Assembly: GCA_025359105.1 (NCBI GenBank)
Contig: JANYHK010000067.1
Coordinates: forward strand, 1-64,000
Direction: 5' to 3'
Length of the DNA stretch: 64,000 nt
Source of the DNA: Myxococcales bacterium
Lineage (GTDB): Bacteria > Myxococcota_A > Polyangia > Polyangiales > Polyangiaceae
The stretch's first letter is position 1, and each line of letters begins with the position of its first letter. A model generated the notes under the pieces. The model was not told the origin of the DNA. It made no database searches and was given only the letters and a program-made list of their open reading frames with translations. This document shows positions 1 to 8,733 of the stretch, piece after piece. The position numbers and the translations under genes were made by a program.

Positions 1-46
1 CGGATGTCTGTCGCCTGACGCGTTACGTGATCGGTGTTCTAGCATC

Positions 47-87
47 GCAAGCCCAAGTGCCAGGCTTCCCGCCTGGCACGGGCTTGC
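47..87. terminator. Strong stem-loop, possible terminator or REP-like element
   Basis: Two nested inverted arms pair perfectly: positions 47-54 with 80-87 (8 bp) and 57-65 with 71-79 (9 bp), with a two-base AA bulge on the left and a 5-nt loop TTCCC. No U-tract follows on either strand, so intrinsic termination is unproven. It sits just outside the hexamer repeat, 3' of the minus-strand propeller remnant. I saw no second copy in the window. Confidence 0.5.
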
Positions 88-98
88 ACCCCCCGCCC

Positions 99-340
99 CG
101 CGACCGCGACCGCGACCGCGACGCTCGACCTCGACCGCGACCGCGACGCTCGACCGCGACCGCGACGCTCGACCGCGACCGCGACCGCGACCGCGACCGC
201 GACCGCGACCGCGACCACGACCGCGACCGCGACCGCGACCACGACCGCGACCGCGACCGCGACCACGACCGCGACCGCGACCGCGACCGCGACCGCGAAC
301 CACGACCACGAACCACGACCACGAACCGCGACCCCGACCC
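99..340. repeat. GACCGC hexanucleotide simple-sequence repeat
   Basis: About 240 bp consist almost entirely of GACCGC units with interspersed GACCAC and GACGCTC variants. Frames through it read as Asp-Arg, Arg-Ser or Ala-Val dipeptide runs, so the open frames here are artefacts. Together with the hairpin at 47-87 it fills the first 376 bases, and I see no gene there. Shorter tracts of the same unit occur at about 38420-38443, 46936-46997 and 48524-48576, and a coding relative at 6386-6471. Confidence 0.95.
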
Positions 341-376
341 TCGGCCCCTGCCGCCGGCGACGCTTCCCGCTCGCTG

Positions 377-976
377 TCACTGCGTGCAGGAGACCTTCCT
401 GATTCCGCCCTGGTCCTTGCTCGGATTGTAGCGGGGGGTTCTCTGGTCGCTCGTGTCCGTGCTGCTGGCCGCCAAACCATAGAAGAACGTCGCGCCCACC
501 TTCACGAGCGAGTCGGCGTAGTCATCCAGGCGCGCGAGCTGGTGCACTGGTCCGCCGCCGGTGGAGACCGTGACGAGATCGCGATCCCCGTTCAGCTCGC
601 GGACCCAATAGAGGTGTCCGTCGTCTTGAATCAGGTCGAGGACGAGGCCCACGTCCCTTCCGGACGCGATGGAGAGCACCGAACCGTCCGTCTTCGAAAC
701 GCGGTAGATCCGCCGACGAGCAGAAGGTAGCGGCGCGACGAAGACGGCGAGATCGTCTTGAGCGATCTGGGCGGCCGATGACTCCGTGCCGAAACGGGCC
801 ATCGTCGTGACATCTCCGCCGCTTCGCGGTACCCGCCGGAGAGCGAGCCCGTCATTCTCAGTCTGGCGCCCGACCCCGTAGATGTGCGCGACGTCCGCGC
901 GGGTCCCCGAAGCCAGATCTTCTGGACCTCTCGCGTCGAACTCTCGACGACGAGCTCTCCGACCGCGGGAGACCCG
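377..976 (-). pseudogene. Decayed 5'-truncated beta-propeller protein
   Basis: The longest ATG-started frame is 377-802 (141 aa), with propeller-blade-like stretches such as RRIYRVSKTDG and GHLYWVREL. Propeller-like sequence continues upstream in the same frame without a start codon (HIYGVGRQ, then ALRRVPRSGG, roughly 830-890) until the TAG at 977-979 that ends the neighbouring membrane-protein gene. No ATG, GTG or TTG lies between that stop and 802. There is no signal peptide, unlike usual secreted propellers of this kind. I read it as the 3' remnant of a larger gene. A short functional protein from 802 is possible but less likely. Confidence 0.55.
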
Positions 977-1645
977 CTACCTCGATCGATGCCAGATCTC
1001 CACCACGAACGGCCACAGCGGAACCGCCACCGCCAGCATCACGAAGACCACGGCGAGCCCGACCCTGCCGAACCGCGCGCGCGGTGCCCCCAGCCACTCG
1101 TCCGTCATGAAGTCGAACACCATCCCGCGCCCCGGCACGTGCGTCAGCGACCACATCATGCCGGCGGACAGATAGAGCGTCGACGACGCAAGCAGGTTCG
1201 ACCACCACGTCGCGGGGTACAGACCATCGCGCAGGAAGAGGTAGCCGTCGTACGACCACGACGCGGAGAACAGCCACGCGACGACCGCGACGTAGATGCG
1301 ACGACGGGGCACCCTGCGTCGGACCGCACGCACGAGCGTGCCGAGCGACCACGGCGCGGTCAGGTACGTGAGGACGCTCATCATCGCGCCGTCGGTGCGA
1401 TCCCACGTCGGATCGCCGGTGTAGGGCGCCGCAAAGACGAAGAACCCGGCGGCAAGCGCGAACGAGATCAGCTTCCACGGCACGAGCAGGCAGCGCACGT
1501 AGGCGCGCGAGAACAGCTCATATTCGCGCGGCGCGCGGCCCACCATCACGAGCGCCAGCGCCGTCGCGAGCGCCCACGTGCACAGGTACGCGACGGCGAG
1601 GGGACGGCTCACGGCCGCCCAGGATCGCCCGCCGGGGAGCAGCAT
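977..1645 (-). CDS. Multi-pass membrane protein of unknown function, 222 aa
   Basis: I do not recognise the family. The protein has about six hydrophobic segments (for example near residues 13-34, 55-72 and 195-215) separated by Arg-rich loops, so it is an inner-membrane protein. The ATG at 1645 was chosen because its frame carries the hydrophobic pattern and it leaves only 15 bp to the divergent desaturase start. A longer open frame continues upstream, but it is the antisense of the desaturase. The close head-to-head arrangement suggests shared regulation, perhaps linked to membrane lipids; this is inference only. Confidence 0.7.
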   Translation of the reverse strand: MLLPGGRSWAAVSRPLAVAYLCTWALATALALVMVGRAPREYELFSRAYVRCLLVPWKLISFALAAGFFVFAAPYTGDPTWDRTDGAMMSVLTYLTAPWSLGTLVRAVRRRVPRRRIYVAVVAWLFSASWSYDGYLFLRDGLYPATWWSNLLASSTLYLSAGMMWSLTHVPGRGMVFDFMTDEWLGAPRARFGRVGLAVVFVMLAVAVPLWPFVVEIWHRSR

Positions 1646-1660
1646 GCTAGGGTCCGCCGC

Positions 1661-2692
1661 ATGGAATTGACCGGCCGGGATCCGATCTACGCCATTCGAG
1701 TGGATCCGTGGCTCGGCGAGCGCCTCGCGCGGCACCTCCTGAACGACGAGCGCGACATGCCCTTCCTGGGCCTCATCGTGCGCCTCTGCCTCACCGTCGT
1801 GCCCACCGGCGTCGCGCTCTACATGCCTCGCCTCTTCAGCCCCTGGCTCGTGGCGGTGCACCTCGTCCTCGTCATCTACTTCATGGGGCCCTTCGTCCTC
1901 ATGCTCCACAACACGTGCCACCGGCGCCTCTTCAACGCGAAGTGGGCCCGGATGAACCATTTCATCCCGTGGGTGCTCGGCCCCTTCTTCGGCGAGTCGC
2001 CCGAGACGTTCTTCGCGCACCACGTCGGCATGCACCACGCGGAGAACAACCTCGCCGCCGATCTGAGCTCGACGCTCTCCTACCGGCGCGACAGCTTCAC
2101 GGGTTTCCTCCACTACTTCGGCCGCTTCTTCTTCGTCGGCATCTTCGAGCTCGCCGGCTATTTCGCCCGAAAGCGCCGCCGCTCGCTGCTCCTCCGGAGC
2201 GTCGCGGGCGAGGCGTCGTTCCTCCTCGGGATGGCGGCCCTCCTCTACTTCGACTGGCGCGCCACGATGGCGGTGCTCGTCGCGCCGTTCGTGATCACAC
2301 GCTTCGGGATGATGGCGGGAAACTGGGCGCAGCACGCCTTCGTGGATCGCGCGTCGCCGGAGAATTCGTACCGCAACAGCATCACGTGCGTCGACTCCGG
2401 CTACAACCGCCGCTGCTTCAACGACGGCTACCACATCGGTCACCACCTCAAGGCGACGATGCACTGGACGGACATGCCGGGTGAGTTCGAGAAGAACGTC
2501 GGTAAGTACGAGGCCGAGGACGCCATCATCTTCCGCGGCCTCGACTACTTCGCGGTTTGGCTCTTCTTGATGCTCGGCCGCTACGACTGGCTCGCGAAGC
2601 GCTTCGTCCACCTCGGCGAGACGCGCCGGACCGACGAAGAGATCGTCACCCTCCTGCGCAGCCGCACCAGCTGGACGAGCGCGGCGGCGTAG
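1661..2692 (+). CDS. Fatty acid desaturase family protein
   Basis: A 343-aa membrane-bound diiron desaturase/hydroxylase-type protein. The three His clusters expected of the family are visible: HNTCH at 83-87, HHVGMHH at 120-126 and HIGHH at 258-262, plus NWAQH at 221-225. Hydrophobic segments around 35-80 and 185-215 would place the His clusters on the cytoplasmic face. The likely role is O2-dependent desaturation or hydroxylation of an acyl chain; the substrate cannot be read from the sequence. The ATG at 1661 gives a sensible start, although the frame stays open upstream into sequence antisense to the neighbour. It is divergent from the membrane protein at 977-1645, with 15 bp between starts. 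Confidence 0.85.
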   Translation: MELTGRDPIYAIRVDPWLGERLARHLLNDERDMPFLGLIVRLCLTVVPTGVALYMPRLFSPWLVAVHLVLVIYFMGPFVLMLHNTCHRRLFNAKWARMNHFIPWVLGPFFGESPETFFAHHVGMHHAENNLAADLSSTLSYRRDSFTGFLHYFGRFFFVGIFELAGYFARKRRRSLLLRSVAGEASFLLGMAALLYFDWRATMAVLVAPFVITRFGMMAGNWAQHAFVDRASPENSYRNSITCVDSGYNRRCFNDGYHIGHHLKATMHWTDMPGEFEKNVGKYEAEDAIIFRGLDYFAVWLFLMLGRYDWLAKRFVHLGETRRTDEEIVTLLRSRTSWTSAAA

Positions 2693-2717
2693 CGATTTCG
2701 GCAGAGCTACCGGGCGC

Positions 2718-5003
2718 TCACGGGCAAGCGGTGACGCCCGTGATCCAGTCGTCGATCACCTTGGTTCCGAGCGGATCCAGGATGGACACCGCCACCGGCG
2801 GCATGCGCTTGGCGTCCGTCCCGTGCATGCGGAGCGAAAGGATGCTCGTCGTCGGGCTCCCCGGAACGAGCAGCTTGGTCGCGGTGCCCGTCGGGCCCTG
2901 GGTGTTCGCCGCGTTGCACGTCACGGTGTCCTTGAATGCCTGCGAATAGCGCAGATCCATCGTCCCCTGCCCGCCGCCGTTCAGGCGGTGGCAGTGCGAG
3001 CAGTTTGCGTGCAGGTAGCTCCGCGCGCGCGCGTCGATCGCCGCCGTGCCTGCGGGATCCGGCAAAGCCGGCAGCGTGGCGGGCGGGCCGGTGAGGGGCT
3101 TGGCGAACATGCCGATGTGATCGAGCGTCGCGAGCTCGTTCGAGATGCGGTTGGTCGACGGATACACCGCGTCGCGATTGAGCTGCTGCGTCTCGAGGCC
3201 GATCGTGCTGCCAGCGGCCTGCGAGTGGCACTGGATGCACTGCGTGCGGCTCGGGTACGACCACACCTGCGTCCCGGTGCCGACGGGCTTCACCTTGCCG
3301 GCAGGGAGGAGCGCGGCGTCGGTGCCCTGATCGTTCCACTCGTACGTGTAACCCGCCCAGCCGCCGTCGGCGTGGCGCATGAAGAGGCGCGTCTCTACGC
3401 GCTTGCCGTCCACGGCGAAGGTCTTCATCGCGATGGAGCCTTTCGGCAGATCCCAGTCGCCGTCGGCGTTGATCGTGATGGTCGTGCCGTCGGGGATCGC
3501 GAGGAAGCGCTCCTTCTTCGCGCCGTCGGACCACAAGGGCGAGATGAGATCGTACGGGATCACGCCGGGCGCCGGCTTCGTCGCGTCCTTCGGATCGACG
3601 CAGCCCGTCTGCGACAGGAGCTTGGGGAAGGCGTCGGGCGCCGGCGTCCCCTGCGCGGCGACCTTGTGGATCTGCCCGTCTTGACGGACGGTGTAGACCT
3701 CGCCGTCGTTGCCCTGGCCGAAGCTCACGAGCTGCCCACCCGCGACGGTCGTGATGAGGTTCTTCACCGCCTTGTTGCTCGCGTCGTACGTGAGCGACCA
3801 CACGTTGCCGGAGCCGTTGTCCCCGAAGAGGTAGGTGCCGACCAGCGACGCGAGGGCCGGGGTCGCGCCTCGGTAGACGTACCCGCCGATGACGCATGTG
3901 CCGTCGCCGCGGGGGTAGTCGATCACGGGATCGATGAGACCAGGCGTCGCGCACAAGGCGGTCGCCCCTTGCTTGTGGAGCCCCTCGCAGGTGTTCCACC
4001 CGTAGTTTCCCCCCTTCTGAACGTGGTCGACCTCTTCCCAGGTGCCCTGCCCGACCTCACCGAGCCAGAGGTCGCCGGTGGACTTGTCGAAGCTCCAGCG
4101 CCACGGGTTGCGGTGGCCGTAGCTCCAGATCGAGCCGTCGGCCCCCGTCGTGCCGACGAACGGGTTGTCGGGCGGCACCTTGTACTGGCCGGGCGGCGCG
4201 TTCACGTCGATGCGGAGCACCTTGCCGAATTTCACGTCGAGGCGCTGGCCGTCGCCGCACGGATCGCCGCCGGAGCCGCCGTCGCCGAAGCCGACGTAAA
4301 GCATTCCGTCCGTCGGCGAGAACTGGATGTTGCCGCCGTTGTGGTTCGCATACGGCTGGCCGATCTTGAGGATCTCGTCGCGGGTGGCGGTGTCGAGCGT
4401 CTGCCCACCGTCCTTGCTCGAAAAGCGGGCGATCGCGCTGGTGAAGACAGCGTTCGGGATGCCGCAGTTCGTCGGCGGCGCTGGATCGCCGGTCACGCCG
4501 TCGCGCGTGTACGAGAGGAACACCTCGTGGTTGGTCTGCCAGCTCGGGTGGAACGCCATCCCGAGGAGACCGCCTTCGCCGCCCTCGTTGACGGTGATCT
4601 GCACGAACGTCTTCACGTCGGCGTTGGTCTGGGCCGCGGTCGGGAGCACCTTCACGGTGCCGGCGCGTTCGACGATGTACCACCGGTCCGCGTCGCCCGG
4701 CGCCTGCGTCATGTAGATCGGCGCGCTGAAGGTGATGTTCGGCCACATGCGCGTGAGCGCGACGCCGGTGTTCTGCGCCGGGCGCGCGGCGGCGACGCAC
4801 GTGGGGTTGGCCGGACGCGTGTCGAGCCCGAAGGGCGCGGGCGTCGGAGGCGGAGTCGCGTCGGCCGTCGCGTCGGCGCCTCCGTCGGGCGCGCTGCCGT
4901 CGCCGCCGGCGTCCGCATCCGGCGGCGAGGTGTCGGAGCTCGAGCCTCCGCAGGCGTAGAGGACGCCGACGGACAGCGCGGCCAGAAGGTACAGGCTCCG
5001 CAT
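2718..5003 (-). CDS. PQQ-dependent sugar dehydrogenase / cytochrome c fusion lipoprotein
   Basis: A 761-aa lipoprotein. After the signal (MRSLYLLAALSVGVLYAC, lipobox LYAC) and an Asp/Ala/Gly linker comes a six-bladed glucose/sorbosone dehydrogenase-like propeller with hallmarks such as GLLGMAFHP, YANHNGGN and YGHRNPWRWSFD. The C-terminal region carries two haem c sites, CIQCH at 589-593 and CSHCH at 668-672. It should oxidise a sugar or alcohol in the periplasm and pass electrons through its own haems. The start at 5003 was preferred over an ATG eight codons earlier because it gives a canonical signal peptide. It is last in a minus-strand series with the DUF4015 and GDSL genes, 104 bp after the former, which suggests a role in extracellular carbohydrate use. 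Confidence 0.87.
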   Translation of the reverse strand: MRSLYLLAALSVGVLYACGGSSSDTSPPDADAGGDGSAPDGGADATADATPPPTPAPFGLDTRPANPTCVAAARPAQNTGVALTRMWPNITFSAPIYMTQAPGDADRWYIVERAGTVKVLPTAAQTNADVKTFVQITVNEGGEGGLLGMAFHPSWQTNHEVFLSYTRDGVTGDPAPPTNCGIPNAVFTSAIARFSSKDGGQTLDTATRDEILKIGQPYANHNGGNIQFSPTDGMLYVGFGDGGSGGDPCGDGQRLDVKFGKVLRIDVNAPPGQYKVPPDNPFVGTTGADGSIWSYGHRNPWRWSFDKSTGDLWLGEVGQGTWEEVDHVQKGGNYGWNTCEGLHKQGATALCATPGLIDPVIDYPRGDGTCVIGGYVYRGATPALASLVGTYLFGDNGSGNVWSLTYDASNKAVKNLITTVAGGQLVSFGQGNDGEVYTVRQDGQIHKVAAQGTPAPDAFPKLLSQTGCVDPKDATKPAPGVIPYDLISPLWSDGAKKERFLAIPDGTTITINADGDWDLPKGSIAMKTFAVDGKRVETRLFMRHADGGWAGYTYEWNDQGTDAALLPAGKVKPVGTGTQVWSYPSRTQCIQCHSQAAGSTIGLETQQLNRDAVYPSTNRISNELATLDHIGMFAKPLTGPPATLPALPDPAGTAAIDARARSYLHANCSHCHRLNGGGQGTMDLRYSQAFKDTVTCNAANTQGPTGTATKLLVPGSPTTSILSLRMHGTDAKRMPPVAVSILDPLGTKVIDDWITGVTACP

Positions 5004-5107
5004 GGCCGGCAATTTACCACGCAGCACCGTGCGGCACCCGTTTGGGAGAGCGAAGGACCGGCGGCGGGTAGGAGAACCTGCGCGCGCTCACGCGGGCGCG
5101 AGGTGCC

Positions 5108-6595
5108 TCAGGGCTTCTTGGCTTCGACGGGCCAACCAACCCAGGCGGCGTAATAGTCGTTGCCCGGGCTCCACATCAGCCAGCCGTGGCCGCCGTTGGT
5201 CTCGGCCTGGCGCGCTTCCTCGACGAGGTACTTGGGGCCGTACACCGGCGTCTTCCACGCGAACGCCTGGAGCCACGAGCGGATGACGGCGGTGGGCTTC
5301 GGCTTGGCGTCCGCGAGGTACTTCACCGCCGCCTTCGTGCCGATGCCGATGATCTCGGGGTGGTTGCCCGGCTCGTCCCAGCCTCGGTAACCCTTGTCGT
5401 AGTGCGATGGGTACACCATCGGGCTGAGCGCCTCGCACTCGGCGCCGAGCACCGAGATGTCCTGGCCCAGCGCTTCCCAGTCGGAGCGGTCGCCCGTCGC
5501 CGTCACGCCGAAGATGTCGAGCGAGAGCGGCACCTTGGAGGCGCTGGTCACGTCGTGCACCTTGCGGACGATGTCGCGGATCGCGCGGATCCGCTCGCCG
5601 TTCTTGGCGGGCGGCAGCTTCATGCTCTTCACCGGCCCGACGATCGGGAAGCGAATGTAGTCGAGCTGGATCTCGTCGGCGCCGAACGAGATCCCTTCCC
5701 TCACGAGATCGAGCACGTACCCGAGCGCCTCTTCGTTCGTCGGATCGAGCCAGCCCATGTCCATAGGCCCGCCCCACGTCCCCATGAGCGACAGCCGCGG
5801 CGCCTTCTTGGCGGCGAGCGGATCGTGGAAGCACGGGATCCGCAGGATGATCCGGATCCCCCGCGCGTGCGCGAAGCGGATGGCGCGCGCCATGTCGGGG
5901 ATCGGCGGGTTCTTCGCCGCCTCCATCTCGTTGGCGAGCTTCACCTTCGTGGGGTAGGTGATCGGCCCCATGTAGTCCTTCGCGTCGAGGACGATCGCGT
6001 TCATCTTGCGCGCGGCGACCTTGTCGAGCGTCTGCGCCCAGTAGAGGCCCGCGTAGACGCCGGTGATGAAGATGCCGCGGAGGATCTTGTCCTCCGGCCA
6101 GAGCAGGCGCTCCTCGAGCGGATCCTTGTAGGCCGCAGCGAGCAAGTTCGGGATCTCGATCGTCTGGCCCGCGGAGAGCGCGGGGAATTTCTTCTGGAGC
6201 GCGGCCGCGAAATCCTTCGCGTGGTAGATGTCTGCGACGTCGAGGTAGGCCGCGGCGAGGGACGCGTGCGTGTCGCCGTCCGCGACGGTGTGAAGCACCT
6301 TCACGCCCGCGCCGTCGGCTTCGACCTTGGCGGAAGCGGGAACCCGCGCGCGCATCCAGGAGGCGAAGTCGGATTTGCCGGCGTTGGTCGCGGTCGCGGT
6401 CGCGGCGTCGGCGTCGGCGTCGGCCGCGGTCGCGGTCGCGGTCGGGGTCGGGGTCGGGGTCGCGGTCGTGGCCGAAGACGCCGTCGCGGTCGCCCCACCG
6501 TCGGGGTGCGCGTCCGGGCTCTTCCCGCACGACGCCAAAAGGACAATCAAGAGAAGGCCGGAAATCCGCACCGCCCCAGCATAGCGTGTCACCAT
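5108..6595 (-). CDS. DUF4015-type putative glycoside hydrolase lipoprotein with LysM-like region
   Basis: A 495-aa protein. The N-terminus is a lipoprotein signal (LLLIVLLASC), followed by a Thr/Ala/Pro/Asp low-complexity linker (about residues 35-72) encoded by a GGTCGC-type repeat. A LysM-like segment follows (about 98-150, HTVADGDTHASLA through AGQTIEIPN), then a TIM-barrel-like DUF4015 domain (about 165-480) with FITGVYAG, VLDAKDY and ADEIQLDYIRFP. DUF4015 is treated as a putative glycosidase family. LysM suggests binding to peptidoglycan or a similar glycan. The ATG at 6595 overlaps the upstream GDSL stop by 7 bp, so the two genes are probably translationally coupled. The enzymatic activity is inferred from the fold only. 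Confidence 0.82.
   Translation of the reverse strand: MVTRYAGAVRISGLLLIVLLASCGKSPDAHPDGGATATASSATTATPTPTPTATATAADADADAATATATNAGKSDFASWMRARVPASAKVEADGAGVKVLHTVADGDTHASLAAAYLDVADIYHAKDFAAALQKKFPALSAGQTIEIPNLLAAAYKDPLEERLLWPEDKILRGIFITGVYAGLYWAQTLDKVAARKMNAIVLDAKDYMGPITYPTKVKLANEMEAAKNPPIPDMARAIRFAHARGIRIILRIPCFHDPLAAKKAPRLSLMGTWGGPMDMGWLDPTNEEALGYVLDLVREGISFGADEIQLDYIRFPIVGPVKSMKLPPAKNGERIRAIRDIVRKVHDVTSASKVPLSLDIFGVTATGDRSDWEALGQDISVLGAECEALSPMVYPSHYDKGYRGWDEPGNHPEIIGIGTKAAVKYLADAKPKPTAVIRSWLQAFAWKTPVYGPKYLVEEARQAETNGGHGWLMWSPGNDYYAAWVGWPVEAKKP
6386..6471. repeat. Coding simple-sequence repeat (GGTCGC/GGCGTC type)
   Basis: An in-frame low-complexity tract inside the DUF4015 gene encodes alternating Ala-Thr, Pro-Thr and Ala-Asp pairs in the linker behind the lipid anchor. 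The units are the same GGTCGC-type hexamers seen at the intergenic repeats, and hexamer gain or loss would keep the frame. Confidence 0.8.
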
Positions 6596-7665
6596 CCGAG
6601 CTCCGTCTTCAGATGCGCCGTGAGGCGCTCAGCCATCATCTGGTGCGTCCGCGCGCTGGGATGGTAGTCGCACCCGTACCCCACCGCCGGATCCTGCGTC
6701 GGAAACTCGAGGTACGTGACCCGCGCGTCGCCCGCGCTCCTCTTCTGCTCCACGGCGGCGTGGACGTACGCCCGCGCGCGCGTGAGCGTCTGCTTTCCCG
6801 GCGGGTACGTGTCGGTGAGCATCGAGCCGACGCAGCACACGATGAGGGCATGCGGGTAGAGGGCGCGCGCGCGATCGACGAGCTTCACGAGCGACGCGAC
6901 GAAGGGCGCCTGCGAATCGCCGCGCGTGACGTCGTTGGTGCCGAGGTTGACGACGACGGCGTCGGGCACGAACGCGCGCGGGTCCCACCGGCTGCCCGGG
7001 CGCGTCGGCACCGCGCGCTCGTACATGCTGGCCATCTCGTCGATCGTCTTCCCGCTCCACGCCACGATCGACGCCTCGGCGCCGACCCTCTTCGCCGCGA
7101 GCCACCCGTAGGTCGCCGTCGCGTTCTCGGTCGCGGGGGTGAACCGGCAGTGCTGGTCGGGGCCCTCGTTGCCGTAGCCAGCGCTGATCGAGTCGCCGAC
7201 GATCTCGATGCGGCGGGCCGGCGGCGGCGGCGGATCGAGCAGCGGCTGCGCGAAGCCGAGGAGCTGCATCTCGCCGACGCGCGCCTCGGTGCGCTTGACG
7301 ATCTCGACCTCGTGATCCCCGTCGGGGAGTCCGGTCGCCACCGTGTAGAGCTCCTTGTCGCCGCGCAGATTCACGGTGGCCGTCGTCTTCCCATCGACGG
7401 TCACCTGGAGCGCGTCGCCACCGCTCCCCGCCTTCAGGCGTGCGTCGAGCTGCGTGCCGCGGAAGCGCACGGCGAAGCCGCTCCCCGGCCACGCGAAGCG
7501 CGCGCCGGCCGGATCTTGCACGTCGAAGCGACCGATCGCGCGCACGTTCGCGGCCGAGATCGCGGATTGCTGCGACGGCGGCAACGCGCGGCGCACGTCC
7601 GCCCGACCTGCCGAGCAAGCCGTGGCGCAAATCAGCCCCAGAAGGAGCGCGCGCAAGCGCATCAT
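6589..7665 (-). CDS. SGNH/GDSL esterase lipoprotein, carbohydrate esterase family 2-like
   Basis: A 358-aa protein with a lipoprotein-like signal (LLLGLICATAC). A jelly-roll-like N-terminal domain (about 40-145) precedes an SGNH hydrolase domain (about 150-358). The SGNH blocks are visible: IVGDSISAGYGNEG (nucleophile Ser), VNLGTNDVT (block III, Asn) and CDYHPS (Asp/His dyad). This two-domain layout matches acetylxylan-esterase-type CE2 enzymes, so deacetylation of an extracellular polysaccharide is likely. The stop overlaps the start of the DUF4015 gene by 7 bp, and the methyltransferase gene lies 30 bp upstream. Two adjacent ATG codons at 7665 and 7662 could serve as start. Confidence 0.85.
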   Translation of the reverse strand: MMRLRALLLGLICATACSAGRADVRRALPPSQQSAISAANVRAIGRFDVQDPAGARFAWPGSGFAVRFRGTQLDARLKAGSGGDALQVTVDGKTTATVNLRGDKELYTVATGLPDGDHEVEIVKRTEARVGEMQLLGFAQPLLDPPPPPARRIEIVGDSISAGYGNEGPDQHCRFTPATENATATYGWLAAKRVGAEASIVAWSGKTIDEMASMYERAVPTRPGSRWDPRAFVPDAVVVNLGTNDVTRGDSQAPFVASLVKLVDRARALYPHALIVCCVGSMLTDTYPPGKQTLTRARAYVHAAVEQKRSAGDARVTYLEFPTQDPAVGYGCDYHPSARTHQMMAERLTAHLKTELGW

Positions 7666-7695
7666 CCCACCGCTGATCTTAGCGCCTCCGCGCGG

Positions 7696-8550
7696 TCAGG
7701 CCGAACTTGCTGCGTCGTTCTTCTGGGCGCAGGCCAGCCGTTCGACCGCGAACGGGGTGCCCGCGCCGCAATACCGCTGGCGCCACTCCGGATCGCTCTC
7801 GTCCTGGGTGACCGAAAAACCGTGCGGCGCGAGGAGGGCCGCGACCTCCACCGGCGAAAAAATCGACACGAACGGCTCCCGGACCGCCCGCACCAGAAGG
7901 GACAGCGGCGCGATGTGCTGCCCCGAGTGGTACGTCATCGCGAGGGTCGAGCCCGGAGGCGACGCGCGCGAGACGGCGGCGAGGGTCGCGTCGATCGCCT
8001 CGCGGGTCAGGTACATCGTGACCCCCTCCCAGACGAAGATGCTGGGAGACGCGCGGTCGTGCCCGGCTTCGCGCAGGCGCGTACCGACGTCCTGCCTCTC
8101 GAAGTCGACGTCGACGAAGGCGACCCGCCGCGCCGTCGGGGTGAGCCCGCCGGCATTCGCGCGCTTGTAGGCCTGGGTCGAGGGGTGATCGACCTCGAAG
8201 ACCGTGCACGTCCGGAGCGCGTCCATCCGCCACGCCCGCGCGTCGAGCCCGGCGCCGAGGAGGACGAGCTGCCGCGCCCCCTTTCGCACGGCGTCCTCGA
8301 TGGCGTCGTCGATCGCGCGCGTCCGCAGGGCCATGTGGCGGCTCAGGCCCTGGCTCGCCCAGTCGAGCACGCCAAGGACGGCGCCGCTCGTCCGCGGGAG
8401 CGCGCGCGCGACGTCGAGGACGGGGCGGTACGGCATCGGCACGAGCGCATCGGCGAAGCTGTCGCTCACGATCGCCGGCTTCTCGAAGCGCGCGACGCCC
8501 CGCCACAGCGCCACCCAGATCGCGGTGCGGCTCGGCTTCGTCGCGTGCAT
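7696..8550 (-). CDS. Class I SAM-dependent methyltransferase (TIGR00027/LCMT-like)
   Basis: A 284-aa protein. The motif LVLLGAGLDARAWR, followed by TVFEVDHPSTQAYKR, is typical of the PF04072/TIGR00027 family of O-methyltransferase-like proteins, which are common in mycobacteria and myxobacteria and mostly of unknown substrate. FVWEGVTMYLT is the other conserved block. I use the ATG at 8550, giving MHATKPSR; an in-frame ATG at 8589 is possible but adds an atypical extension. It lies 30 bp upstream of the GDSL gene on the same strand, so it may start the operon. Substrate unknown. Confidence 0.82.
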   Translation of the reverse strand: MHATKPSRTAIWVALWRGVARFEKPAIVSDSFADALVPMPYRPVLDVARALPRTSGAVLGVLDWASQGLSRHMALRTRAIDDAIEDAVRKGARQLVLLGAGLDARAWRMDALRTCTVFEVDHPSTQAYKRANAGGLTPTARRVAFVDVDFERQDVGTRLREAGHDRASPSIFVWEGVTMYLTREAIDATLAAVSRASPPGSTLAMTYHSGQHIAPLSLLVRAVREPFVSIFSPVEVAALLAPHGFSVTQDESDPEWRQRYCGAGTPFAVERLACAQKNDAASSA

Positions 8551-8733
8551 GGGGGTCGAGGCTACCGCAAGACCATGATGACGCTGCACCTAGCGCTCGC
8601 AGGTGTAGCTGCCAGCCCTCACATGGACAACGCGAGCACCACCGGTACGCCTCCCCGGCCTCACAAAGACCGGGAAATCGACCCAAGTGCGCTGCCACGC
8701 GCGCGGCGCGGCGCTTGCGTAGGGAGTCATCCA

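Noticed and set aside
99-340. Possible CRISPR array
   Set aside because: Units are 6 bp and contiguous without unique spacers; it is a simple-sequence repeat.
23-431. Open frames in all directions through the first 430 bases
   Set aside because: They only translate the GACCGC repeat as dipeptide runs such as Asp-Arg, Arg-Ser and Ala-Val.
8551-8733. Possible small gene or RNA between the methyltransferase and the secreted protein
   Set aside because: No frame with a start and coding-like composition, and no convincing secondary structure was visible.
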